Below are positions 11,385 to 23,845 of a stretch of 64,000 nt of DNA, in pieces. Every line of letters begins with the position of its first letter. Within the stretch, counting starts at the first letter, position 1. Below the pieces are notes generated by a model. That model was not told the DNA's origin. It made no database searches and was given only the letters and a program-made list of their open reading frames with translations. The position numbers and the translations under genes are program-made. The DNA is taken from positions 82,372,324 to 82,436,323 of the forward strand of contig CP136061.1 in NCBI GenBank assembly GCA_032622095.1, written 5' to 3'. The DNA comes from Siphonodentalium dalli. Lineage: Eukaryota > Mollusca > Scaphopoda > Gadilida > Siphonodentaliidae.

Positions 11385-14300
11385 AAAATCGTTCACTTTG
11401 TGATAGAAGCGCCAAACTTTCAGAGTTTGTTAAGTAGTTGGTGAGTATCACTAAACTGGCTGGTTCCAGATTTTGGAGGTCACCTTGACCTTCAATTTGA
11501 CCTTGACCTTTTTGAAAATCTCAGTTTTTGGGTTGGGTGGTTTATGCCATCCTCTTCTTGTGAAAATCGCATCTTCTCACAGTTTTCTCAATACAGTTAT
11601 AGTTGGGAGGTGACTACGGTTCATTTGGGCCAAAACATATCTAAATTTTCATAAGATGGCCGCCAATATGGCCGCCGGAAGTTGAAAATGTGACAATTTT
11701 TCACAAATATCTTCTAGTTCAATTCATGCTGTTTGGAACTGGTTGAGTAATGCAACTTTATTTTGTGTTTTGTATATTAACCGATCATTGGAGCAATTAA
11801 ATATGCAATTATTGTGGTCCTAGCCCCTTCCGATCCCTCAAAACTTCGATTTTACAGGATGCGGTATAAAATTTCACAAAAAATCACAATTGGGAATCTA
11901 GTCATATTTCAACAAGAAATGAACATAACTTTGTAATGTAAGTGAGGCATATCATTACCTATGAATATTCCAAATCACTGGAACCAAAATTCTTACTTTG
12001 GCTTAAAATGGCTGCCAATATGGCCGCCAAAATATGGAAAATGGTAAATATTACACCAGCGTCTCCTGCAATCATTTGCAAGTTGTGGTTGATGTATAAA
12101 ATTGGCAATTATGCATTCTATACATTGAATACTAACATGTCTGATGCACCATGGTTAATTGTTACTATTGTCACCACTGACATCGTCAAAAATATTGGAC
12201 TTTTCTCTCAAAAACTTGACATAAATATTGGCAAAAATTCACTTTTCAGGTTTGGACCATTTTTTCAGGTAAAATGTAACTATCTTTGGATTGAAAGGTT
12301 TTTATTGTTTTGGTCTATCTTAAATGTGTCTCACTACGGTGTTTATAGACCAAATTGCTCAAGATGGCTTCCAAAATGGCAACCAAATTTGTAAAATGTT
12401 AATTTTTTACATATATCCCGAACATTCTCTGCATTATCCGAAAATGTAGCAAAATGTGACTCACTTGGTTATTATACGTGTTAGTTAATTAACTGACAAC
12501 TAAATGTTCTATTCTGGTTGCCGAGCACCTCTTTTGTGATTTTGGCCATAGTTATTGAAAGGAAATGGGCAGAACTTTGAGACAGAATTGAGATGGACCA
12601 TAATATTTGGCTATTCTGGTCCATTATGCTAAGAAAATGTCAACTGAATACAGTGTGGATGCCAAGATCGTAGCCATGGAGTTACTCTATGATCATACGT
12701 GAGGTGAATAGGTATACAGTGAGTTATTGTATGTCATGACTTATGTGAATAGGTATACAATGAGTGACTATATGGTTATGAGTGGGTTGTCCATTGTAAG
12801 ATATATGTATACAAGGAGATGTCATGGTCAGGTGTGAGGTGAATCGGTATGCATGGAGTGACTGTATAGTGTATGATTGTGTATATCCAGGTGTGCCTGT
12901 ATGGGCATTGGTGTGGTGTATGGATATAGCTACATGGTCATCTATGTGTTGATTATGTATATATGGAGTGACTCTAAGGGCATGGGTGTGATGTACATGT
13001 GTTGTCTGTATGATCATAAATGGGTGTGTTGGTAAATAGGGTGTGATTTGATGGTTACGGGTAATGTGTATAGGTATACATGGAATGACTGTACGGACAT
13101 GATTGAATATGATTACCTGGAGTAAGCTTGGTGGACATTGTCGAGTGTGTGAGTATATAGGGAGCGTCTTTGTGGTAACGGGTGGGATGCATATTTATAT
13201 ATCTTATGGATGTATTATCATTGGTTGGTGTATAGGGATTAGCTCTATTATCATGGATGGCATGTATGATTATACAGTGAATTGCTGAATTGTCATGTGT
13301 GAGGTGTATATGCAAGTATGGATTGTTTGGGTGGTTGTGTGTATATCTGGAAGGGCTGAATGGCCATTAGTGAGGTTTACTTGTATGCTTGGAGTGAATC
13401 TATGGTCTAGGGTGGGCTGTATACGTATATTGAGTGGTTATATGACTATGTGTGTCGATATAGGTATACAGGTAGTGAATGTATGGTCAATGGTGAGATG
13501 AGTACATGTATGTATACAAGTAGTGACAGTATGGTCATAAATATAATGGACATCTATACAGGGGGTGACTATTAAAATGGTCATGTGTCAGGCGTATGAG
13601 TATACCTGGTGTTCCTGTTTGGTGACTCGTGGCGGTATGGTCATGTGTAGGTTATATCAGTATACACATGTGTTGCTTTTTGTCATGGGCAAGGGATATG
13701 TGTATATAGCAAGTGGCTATATTGCCATGGATAAAGTGCATATGCATACATGGAGTGACTATACTGACATGGCTGGGATGTATTAGTATATATTGAGTGA
13801 CTATGCGGCTATGGTGTGACAAATAGGGATACAGGGAGTGACATGGCCAATGTTGAGGTGAATATGTATGCAAGGATTGACCATGGTCGTGTATGAATGT
13901 TTTGAATAGGTACACACGGTGTGACTATATGGCCATAGGTCAGGTACCATTGGTGAAGGTACGTGTATGAAGCGAATGGCTATATGGCCATTGGTGAGGT
14001 GCATATGTATACCCGGAGTGACTTTATGGTCATTGTTGATGTATATATTGATTGTCTATTTGACCACGTGTTTGGAGAATATGTATACAGGGGATGACCT
14101 TATGGCCAATGGTGAACTGAATGGGTATACAAGGAATGACTATATAGTTATCGGTCATGTTTAGAAGTATCCCCGGTGTGCCTGTATCGTGTCGCGTGGC
14201 TGTAAGGTCACCCGTGGTCATGGGTCAGGTGTACATTTATACAGTGGGTCACTATATTGTTATGTCTGTGGTGTTTATGTATATAAGTAATGACTGTGTG

Positions 14301-16396
14301 GTAATAGGTGGCCATCGTTTTCCGTGTTTAACGCCCCCCCCCCCATGTTTTTAAACACCATCAAGATAGAGAACTCTCTGACATGACCTCTCCATTGATT
14401 AACATATCCTTGAGTTATTGTGTCACCCAAGGTACACATGTACAACCCACCCATTACCTCAGTCACTCCATATTTACATAAACACAACACAAATGACAAC
14501 ATAGTCACCCACTTTATACACGTACACCTGATCATACAGCCATACTTGGTTATACCCATACATACCACAAACGACGATACAGCCACGAGTCACCATGTAT
14601 GAACACCAGGTATACACATACACCCGACACATGGCCATATAGTCACTCTATGTATACATATTCACTGCATTCACGATCATACGGTCACGCGTTGTATACC
14701 TATTCACCTCACCGTGGACTATACAGCCACTACATGTATACTTATTCTCATATCCATTACCATAGAGTAAATCCAGTTATACATATGCACATCACCAATG
14801 GTGAGCCCTTCCAGATATACCAATACCCGCACATACAACATCTCATAAGTTCCACACTTGCCATACTCATGATCATGCATCTACTACCCATACACCATCA
14901 ATGATAACACATCCACAACATATATAAATATACAACCCGCCGTTGCCAACAGGGCACTCCCCATATACCCACACATCATCCATGACCATACAATAACTCG
15001 CGGTATACCTATTATCCTCATCTACGATAATAGAGTAACTCCCTGGCTGTCATCTTGGCTTCCACCCTGTATCCAGTAGATAAATTTTTATCATAATGGG
15101 CCAGACTATACCCACATCTCATGGTTCATCTCAGTTCCGTCTCAAAGTTCTGCCCATTTCCTTTCAATAATATGACCATAATCACAAAAGAGGTTATCCG
15201 CAAAATTCCATACTGCAACTTTAAAATGAATTTGTCATGCCCCATACGGAACTAGGATAAACATAATAGAACATAGTTGTCAGTTAATTAACTAACAGGT
15301 ATAATAACCAAGTGAGTCACAATTTGCTACCTTTTCGGATAACGCAGAGAATAATTTTCTGGATATGTGTAAAAAATTTACTTTTTACAAATTTGGTTGC
15401 CATTTTGGAAGCCATCTTGAGCAATTTAGTCTATAAACACCATAGTGTGACACATTTAAGATAGGTCAAAACAATAAACACATTTGATACCAAAGGTAGT
15501 TGCATTTTATTTGAAAAAATGGTCGAACCTTGAAAAGTGATTTTTTGCCGATATATATGTCAAGTTTGTGAGAGAAAAATCCAATATACCTGGTGATGTC
15601 AGTGGTGACAATAGTAACAATGACACATGGTGTATCAGACATGTTAGTATTCAATGTATAGAATACAGATTAGCCAATGTTATACATCAACCACAACTTG
15701 TAAGCAATTGCATGACACCCTGGTGCAATATTTACAATTTTCCATATTTTGGCGGCCATTTTGGCAGCCATTTTGAGCCAAGGTAAGATTTTTGGTTCCA
15801 GAGAATTGGAATATTTATAGGTAATGATATGCCTCACTTGCATTACAATTTTCTTTTCATTTCTAGTTGAAATATGACTAGAATCCCAATTGTGATATTT
15901 TTGTAAAATTTTGTACCGCGTTCTGTAAAATCGAATTTATGACGGATTGGAAGGGGTTAGGGCCCCAATAATTGCATATTTAATTGCTCCAATGATCGGT
16001 TAATATACAAAACACAAAATAAAGTTGCATTACTCAACCAGTTCCAAACAGCAGGAAATGAACTAGAAGATATTTGTGAAAAAATGTCATATTTTCAACT
16101 TCCGGCGGCCATATTGGCGGCCATCTTATGATAATTTAGATATGTTTTGGCCCAAATGAACCGTGGTCACCTCCCAACTATAATTGTATTGAGAAATCTG
16201 TGAGAAGATGCGATTTTCACAAGAAAAGGATAGCATAAACCACCCAACCCAAAAACTGAGATTTTCAAAAAGGTCAAGGTCAAATTGAAGGTCAAGGTGA
16301 CCTCCAAAATCTGGAACCAGCCAGTTTAGTGATACTCACCAACCACTTTACAAATTCTGAAAGTTTGGCGCTTCTATCACAAAGTGAACGATTTTT
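11385..16396. mobile_element. Giant foldback element, ~1.3-kb inverted arms around a satellite core
   Basis: The left arm runs from about 11385 (AAAATCGTTCACTTTGTGAT) to 12720. The right arm runs from about 15000 to 16396 and is its inverted copy. Matched landmarks include the CTGGTTCCAGATTTTGGAGG / CCTCCAAAATCTGGAACCAG pair, the AGGTCACCTTGACCTTC block, the ATGGCCGCCAATATGGCCGCC block, and the ATTGCTCCAATGATCGG block. Between them lies a tandem core. No transposase frame is visible; the 150-residue frame at 11942 is within arm sequence and has no known domain. Architecture resembles foldback (FB/TU-type) transposons; family assignment is inference. Related, more damaged copies lie at 17.4, 19.1 and 53.1 kb. 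Confidence 0.9.
12700..14990. repeat. Degenerate satellite-like array that reverses orientation midway
   Basis: Diverged units of about 45-50 bp combine GGAGTGACTATATGGTCAT, GGGTGAGGTG and ATATGTATAC words. From 12700 to about 14330 they read on the + strand; from about 14345 to 14990 the reverse complements appear (GACCATATAGTCACTCC, CACCTCACC). The switch point contains a run of C (about 14331-14344) flanked by GTGTTTAA / TTAAACAC. Many overlapping short ORFs here are repeat artefacts. The same unit occurs at 17990-18130, 19195-19330 and 53090-53760. Confidence 0.88.
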
Positions 16397-16955
16397 ATGT
16401 TTTCCTGTAATTATCCCCCCCACTACTTATACTTACTGTGCATTGACGTCGGTTCTTCATACACGCTCACATGGCGGTAAATCAGCGGGAAGTTTAAGTC
16501 TTTAGCATCTATGGGGCGAGGATCTGCCGTTTAAGCAACTACATTAGCTACATATGTATTCATCAATCGCGCCAAAGATGCCTGTATGCATGACATCGGT
16601 TTTACATTCTTTACTTCGATGACGCCCTTGTATGCGATCAAGCAACCTAATTAGTGTGCAGCTTATAACGAAATAGTTCATTGTGTTTTATAGTAGTTCT
16701 GAACTGGCCTTGTTCTAATAGTTTATATATGTTTTTAGAGCAAAAACCTATATCCGTTTTACGTATTTTGAATCAATTATGATTATGGACGACAAAAACG
16801 TCCCAAAATCAAAATGACGTCATATATGCCTGTTGACGCCCCTGTCTACCTGCGCAATTTGCATAAATCATTACGCAACATACCTAATAACGCGACGTTG
16901 ATCTAACAAGGCTAAAATGGCGTAATAAACGTAACATATATTTGACTGGCTCTAT
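16397..16955. other. Gene-free stretch
   Basis: Unique-looking intron or intergenic DNA between two repeats; nothing supported. Confidence 0.4.
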
Positions 16956-17212
16956 ATCCCATATAAAAATTTACCCGGGTAAAACTGGGGGTTTATCCAG
17001 TTTAACCCAGTTAAAATAATATTCTACCGGGGTATACCCCATGTAAAAAGTCATTATACCGGGGTTAATCCAGGTATATCAAACCTATATCGAGATTTAC
17101 CCGGGTGTCTTCTCCATTTGATAGGGATTTACCCAGGTGTTTCTCCATCTCATGGTATACCCAGGTGTTTCTACATCTCATGATATACCGGGGTGTTTTT
17201 ACTGTCCATTAT
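16956..17212. repeat. TTTACCCGGGT repeat, left end of a CCCAGGTGT element
   Basis: Begins ATCCCATATAAAAATTTACC and continues with variants of TTTACCCGGGT, TACCCAGGTGTTTCT and ATACCGGGGT. The starting sequence is the reverse complement of the right end of the block at 31640-32582, which suggests one family with inverted termini. Confidence 0.7.
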
Positions 17213-17350
17213 GGGAAAAAGTTACCAACAGGAGCGAACTTGAAGATGTATTTTCGCCCAAGCCTTGGTGCTCAAACCTTAAATTACAACAACATATTTC
17301 ACATGTATAGTTTGGATTATCATTATATTAATTAATTAATACCAGGTATA

Positions 17351-18768
17351 AATCCGCCGTTTTTCATACGAGTCACTTAGTCAGTTTGATGCAAATTAAA
17401 GTGAGAACATGTTGTCATATGTATACAAATGTATATATTTTTTGTGAAGTTACAATGCCACATTTTAGGGCAAAATTGGTACGCTCCTTCCAAAATGGCC
17501 GCCAATATGGCACCTGGAAGTGGAAAATTTGACGTTTTTTGCCCACTGATATCTTCTAGATAAGTTTATTATGTATGTGACTGGTTCATAATTGGGACTT
17601 TATTATTATATTTCATGTTAACTGATCACTGAAGCAATAAAATATGACAGTGTTGTGGTCCCAGACCCTTCCGATCCCTCAAACATTAGATTTTTTACAG
17701 AACGTGGTACAACATTTCACCAAAAATCACCATTGTGATTCTAGTCATTGTTCAACAAGAAATGAACAGAACTGTGCAACGTAACTGAGGCATACCATTA
17801 CCTATGAATATTTAAACTCAATTTAATCAAAATTATCCCTTTGTCTCAAACTGGCTGCAAAAATGGCGACAAAATATGAAAAAAGGCAAATATAGCCACA
17901 TCATGCTATGTAATCGCTTACAAGTTGTGCTTAATGAATAAAATGGACTATTCTATCTTACATATATTGAATACTAACATTTGTATGCGGACACATGTGA
18001 AGTGAATATGTATACAGGGAGTTACTGTGTGATCATAAAAAACAAGGAATTGCTATATATGATCATGGTGTGATCATATAGAGCAACTCCCTCTATACCT
18101 ATGCACCTCACCTATGACCACATATTCACTTTCTGGTTGTTATTTTTGACTATTTCGATGACAAGCTTGTGATAGAAAAATCAGATTTGTTCTTGTAATG
18201 TCAGTAGTTACACTAATAACAATTAACTAAGGTGCATCAGAATTGTTAGCATTCATGTATATAAGACACAAGGTTATTCATCAGCCACACTTTATAAGCA
18301 ATTAAATGGCATGCTAGGGCAAAATTTACCGTTTTCCATATTTTGGCCGCCATTTCGAGACAAAATGACAAATTTCTTTCCGCGTTCTGTAAAATCGAAT
18401 TTTTGAGGGCTCGGAAGGGGCTGGGACCCAATGAATGGCACATTTCATTGCTCGATGATCATTAACTTGAACAATACAAAAAAAAGTCCCTATTCTGAAC
18501 CAATTCCATAGAGCAGAAACTGATCTACAAGATATTAGTGTAAAAACGTCAAAATTTCCGGCAGCCATTTTGGCGGCAATCTTGGAGGGGAGTTCCAATT
18601 CTGCCTTAAAAATGTGGCAATACATCTTAGCTTCACACAAGTATAGACATGTGTATACACAAGACAAGATGTTTTCACTATAATATGCATCAAATTGACT
18701 TAGTGACTCGTCTGGAAAAACGGCGGCCATATTGGACGCCATCTTGCCTGGTGTCTACACGGCCATTT
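17351..18768. mobile_element. Foldback family copy 2 (degenerate)
   Basis: The left end GCCGTTTTTCATACGAGTCA is mirrored by TGACTCGTCTGGAAAAACGG near 18705-18725. Inner shared blocks include CCGCCAATATGGC, the CCGATCCCTCAAACATTAGA block and the AAATGGC-GACAAAATATG block. A short remnant of the satellite unit (17990-18130) forms the centre. It is shorter than the 11.4-16.4 kb copy and has different outer ends. Confidence 0.75.
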
Positions 18769-19074
18769 TTTCGCATTAACATTGCTTACAAGTTGAGTGA
18801 CTTAAAATGAGTCGGGAGCTATATTAGACTCTAAATGAACAGAAAAATATTAGGGCATAGAATTACATGTATAGTTTGTCCCTTTCGTTTCGTATCGTTC
18901 GGCAAACTATTGTCTTTTAATTATATACCGGTATTCTTCCAACGAAAATTGCGCTAAAAAGTTAGCGTGTATTTTATGGTAATTTTGTCGTAAATTAACA
19001 TGGATTGACAACAGAAAATGTTTGACTAGATACAACGATTTTATTCATATGGATGTTCGCAGAATATCGAAAGA

Positions 19075-19972
19075 CAGTCTGTCAAAATTGTTTCTATTTC
19101 CAATATTGCCCATCATGCCATGTCATCGCTTACAATTTGTGTTTTCTGAATAAGATTGACTATTATATCTTATATAAATTGAAAACTAACATTTGTGAGC
19201 GGGCAAATATGGGGTGAATAGGTATACAGGGAGTTATTGTGTGATCATGAAAAAAGGAGTGGCTATATAATGTCATGGTATGATAATAAAGTAACTGCCT
19301 GTATGCATATTCACCTCACCTATGGCCACATATTCATCCCTGGATGTTATTTGACGATTTCGATGTCAAGCTTGTGATAGAAAAATCAAATTTGTTCTTG
19401 TAATGTCAGTAGTTACACTAGTAACAATGTTCATCATAATTGTTAGTATTCAATGCACATAACACAGAATAGCCTATTTTATTATCAACCACACTTTGTA
19501 AGCGATTACATGGCATGCTAGAGCAATACTTACCATTTTGGCCGCCAGTTTGGCAGCCATTTTGTGACAAATTGACCAATTTGTTTCCGCGTTCTGTAAA
19601 ATCGAATTATTGATGGATCGGAAGGGACTGGGACCCCATGAGTGGCACATTTCATTGCTCAAATGATCATTTAACTTGAACAATACAAAATAAAGTCCCA
19701 ATTCTGAACCAGTTCCATAGAGCAGAAACTGATATACAAGATATTAGTGTAAAAACGTCAAATTTTTCACTTCTGGCTGCCATTTTGTCGGCCATCGTGG
19801 GGGGGGGGTCCAATTTTGCCTTAAAATGTGGCAATACGTCTTAGCGTCACAAAAGTGTATCTATTTGTATACACAAGACAAGATGTATTCACTATAATAT
19901 GCATCATATTGACTCAGTGACTCGTCTGGAAAAAATGGCGGCCATATTGAACACCATCTTGTCTGGTGTCTT
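19075..19972. mobile_element. Foldback family copy 3 (left arm truncated)
   Basis: It has a short left-arm remnant (about 19075-19195), a satellite centre (19195-19330) and a right arm to about 19972 ending in GGCGGCCATATTG and ACACCATCTTGTCTGGTGTC. The right arm aligns by eye with 18150-18768 of the neighbouring copy, for example CGCGTTCTGTAAAATCGAAT and ATATGCATCA words. Confidence 0.7.
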
Positions 19973-21274
19973 TAAAATTTCGTTTCGTTTCACCAGCTAA
20001 CTACATTCCTGTATATTAATTAAATTTTTGCGCGCGTTAATGTCAGACTGGCTTTTATGGTAATTTAGTCGCAAATTATCATGGATTGACAACAGAAAAT
20101 GGTCGACTAGCTACAAATCGGATATATTGTGAATTTAAATACAAGATTCAGCGATTTTATTCGTATGGATGTTCACAGATATTGAAAAATACCGGCGGTC
20201 AAAATTATTCCAATTTGCGGACGAGGAAACGAACTGACTACAGTACTGTACTCAATGGTAGGAATGAAAACCACTGAGTCAAGTAAAACTGTTACTGATT
20301 ACTGATGTGCAATTGAGAAGTTTGATCTACAGTCTTCATATCAGCACATGTACTCTAGGACTACAACTGTACTGTATAAATTAGTATTAATTACCCAATC
20401 GACTTGGAAGTTGGAAACTTCAAAGCGGTGATCCTTTGCATCACCACAACAAGAAATAAGTCGCTGGAAGAGTATATGTATACTGTTTTAATATTATATC
20501 GTCTTCATGCCAGAGACTTTTGGTTCCCAGCATCGAGGTGCGACATTACGCAAATTGCAGTTGGAACAGAAGAAGAATATTGTGAGAATGTTATGTTGTA
20601 CGGTACATGTATGTAAATTCAGTTCCACTGGTACTGTGCATTAACTGAGCGCATTTGACAGTGATATGTCACTAACGTATCGGTAGGGCCCAACATCCTG
20701 TGTGCTAATACATCTGTCAGGATCCTGCACTGAAACCATATACAGATTCCCGGCTTTGGACAACAGATGTCAACAATACAAAAACATTATATCAAGTTCT
20801 AGCCTTGAAGTAGTCATCAAAATTGCAAATTAAAACACATTGTCAATGAATATTAGTATTTATTACTGCATGCAGTTGGAAAGATTCAGAGACTTCACAT
20901 TTACCCGAAAGCCAAAAGGTACATGTAGCAGTACGCAATTGCATCAAGTTGGAACACCTCAACCTATGATGCTCAATGTTCAGTCAAAATAATGGGACAG
21001 ATGAACGCTGGATACAACATAAAAAATACTAGTACATGTACATGTATATTCATACAGCATACGGAAAGTTCAAAGATTTTGACAGAACATTGATTCCATA
21101 AGAGGATCCACATGTACTGTACCACCTCTGGATGACGTATGCTGCGTTACAATGAAGTTAAAACTTCATGTTATAATAGTTAGACTGTTAGCGTGTACTT
21201 CACTTCCATTTCAAATTGAAGATTGACCCAATTGTACTTTTTTACAAGTTATTTAAATTTACATTTACATCTAA
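19973..21274. other. Gene-free stretch
   Basis: No exon or repeat architecture recognised, apart from scattered ACATGTACATGTA-like words. Confidence 0.4.
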
Positions 21275-21553
21275 AGGTACTCAATCTGATCAGATTGCGG
21301 ATGAAGATGGATAACTCTAAAATCAAGTGGTAATAATAACCACTTCATTTTAGAGTTATCCATCTTCATCCGCAAGTTGTCTGTTTGACCACATGTTTTC
21401 CGGGCCACATCTCGAAAAATTAACAAACTTCAAAAATCTATATCTGATCACTCTGAGCTTTTATGAGGGGGCTCCTCGACTCGGAATCAAATATTTATAC
21501 CCCCGAAGCCAAATAAATAGTAATTTAGGAGCGTCTGATCGGATTGAGTACCT
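21275..21553. mobile_element. TTAA-flanked MITE, AGGTACTCAATC family, copy 1
   Basis: Termini AGGTACTCAATCTGATCAGA / TCTGATCGGATTGAGTACCT. The right flank is TTAA and the left flank is CTAA, one change from TTAA. An inner hairpin pairs AGATGGATAACTCTAAAAT with ATTTTAGAGTTATCCATCT. The left arm has lost an internal segment that is present in the copy at 27236-27748. TTAA targets are typical of piggyBac-type elements; no transposase is present. Confidence 0.85.
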
Positions 21554-21557
21554 TTAA

Positions 21558-22800
21558 AGATGCTATATCATTTATGATGGGTGCATGAAAAAGTGAAACA
21601 CAACGGTCAACCGAAGACAAGTTCAAGTAAGGGTCAATCCACACCGGCCACGAGTGCGCGATTTTTACGGCCGTTTTCTGTCGTCCGTAGAAACTTCCTA
21701 AATTATCATAGCATTTGCGTTGAATTTAATTCTATAATTCGGGTAAAATTCCGGGGGGGGGGGAGGCGGCAAATTGTGCGCGAAGTGACTTCACAAGCTT
21801 GGAATACATGTAGATTGGGACCAAAAATTAACAAGATGATCCTGTTATTACGTCGAGCTCTTGCCATGAATTTTCTCTTCTCATTTATCCTTGCACTTCA
21901 GTTATCAGCATGTCGCTAAAGTCCCCCACCATCTTTGTTATCGCGATGATGAATGCATGTGTTGCCTTCAATTAGAAGGAATTTCGTGCGTAAAATATCC
22001 TATTTGACAGCGGCCCAATTATCCCGCTTGTTGGCCACAAAGCGAGAAATCGAAAAAGCATAATATCACTGCTGTGATCGAATCGTTGTCAGCGATTCTA
22101 TCGCTTGCTGTGTGAATATAAAAATCGCGCGCTTTGAACTGCTACGGATGACAGAAAATAGCCGTTATAATCGCGCACTCGCGTCCAGTGTGGGTTGACC
22201 TTAAGAATTTTTTTTTTTAAGACAGTTGAGACATGCGCACACGTTTAACTAGTTCCATGTGAAGTCCAGTGAACATGTGTATATGTAGTTTGGGTCACTA
22301 ATAAGATCTTTAATGCATGTTTTGTATATCCAAACACCACCATGTCAAATGTCTTCCCTGTATCAACATTATGCACAATATGCATCAGTAGCATATATGA
22401 TATCTCATCTGATTTTGCGAGAATCTATTCTATACATACTTTTTCACGCGAATCCAGGGTAATTTGCGAGAATATTTACAGGAATCTAGATTTGGATTCT
22501 CGCCAAAATATAAGCCCTGCTTAAGATTCGACGATAATCACCGAATCGATTCTTGTAATGATTCTCGCGAAACTTTTCCATTTTCAGTGCTTAATGACTA
22601 ACTTGATTTGTCATTTGATTCTTGCAAAATTAAATGTACTAGTATTTTGGGCCCTGCATCTGCATTGCCAATTCTTTTACAAAACCGACAATAAGTAGTG
22701 GAGATATCAGTTTACCGGTATATATTTATTAAATATAAGTACTTAATTTATTTAATTAATTATAAAAATTGCAAGTTGGTGGTTATACCGTGCATTGTTT
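21558..22800. other. Gene-free stretch
   Basis: Contains a G run at about 21751-21760 and scattered short frames; no supported gene. Confidence 0.4.
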
Positions 22801-22948
22801 AAGAAATAAATACACGGTGTAGAGGTGTGTATGGTCAAGTTGTACTACAAAAAAACTGATTGTAGGACGACGCATAGCGGAGTCCTACAATCAGTATTTT
22901 CTGGTACAACTTGACCATACACACCGATACACCGTGTATTTATTTCTT
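22801..22948. repeat. Palindromic element with 45-bp near-perfect arms
   Basis: AAGAAATAAATACACGGTGT... on the left pairs with ...ACACCGTGTATTTATTTCTT on the right (22801-22845 with 22903-22947). A second inner stem pairs CTGATTGTAGGAC with GTCCTACAATCAG around GACGCATAGCG. This is probably a small MITE. Confidence 0.85.
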
Positions 22949-23845
22949 TTGTAATACGACTGAAAGTTTATGGTCACAATTCGACTGAATAGTCAACGAA
23001 ATACTGCGCTTTTTCGGTCTCAGGTGAGAAAACATTTCGTGGTGTAATTCGTATTGGGCGTACTCGATTTCTTTGCATGGAGTACTCTGGTAATGTCTTG
23101 TCTTGTTATGAAATTCCCCCGTTGACTTTTCGAGGCACCTCTTCTAGAAATAATCGTTGTGATTGGCTAAAAAACGATGTGTTTTCAGCGGCGCCCGTGC
23201 GTTTCATTTAAATGGTACAGGAAATACGAGTGCGGTCATTTCTGTTTTGAACGTTGTTGGCACAACATGAATATGATCATCGACTATGGACCAATTTCCT
23301 TACACAAAGCGATCTAAATGATCTAGTTTACTAAACTAATCTTATTCCCCTTCTGTACTGGTGAACAAACGCTTTCACTTTCAACTTGATTCCGAAATAT
23401 CGAATATGATCGAGATTCGAATCGACGAATGCACAGCCCGGCCCCATGGATTTATTTTGTCATTTAATATACTTATTAAGTAACTTTCTTTGGTCGTAAC
23501 ATATATCAATATACCATAACATCATTTGGACCATATTCATTGGCAACCAAACTGGTTTCAAGCGACAAATCGCTAGAAATTTCGCAAGATTGTCTAGATG
23601 TAGCAAAATTCAAAGGGTTACGGGTGCGGGTGTACTCCGTTGATGCCCCGTTTGCGCGGAGTTAGAAAAGACGGGAAAAGTCGCGTGCGGCGATCTGAAT
23701 AAACCGATTTTTTTCGTGGTACAATTGGAAAAAGTAGAATTGTACCACAAAACTGGAACGAGATAGCCATGGTAACTCGGGCCACTGCCCACTGGCCAAT
23801 CAGGACATGGCTTTTAAGCATAGTTAGGCAGGGTTGTATTACAAA
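22949..23845. repeat. Possible element with TTTGTAATAC ends and an internal hairpin
   Basis: TTTTGTAATACGAC at about 22948 is roughly mirrored by GGGTTGTATTACAAA ending at about 23846, and TGGTACAATT / AATTGTACCA forms a hairpin at about 23718-23748. The terminal match is short, so the element boundaries are uncertain. Confidence 0.35.

Noticed and set aside
12724-14904. Numerous His/Thr/Ile-rich frames of 60-100 residues
   Set aside because: They are artefacts of the degenerate TATAC/GGTCAT satellite in the foldback core.
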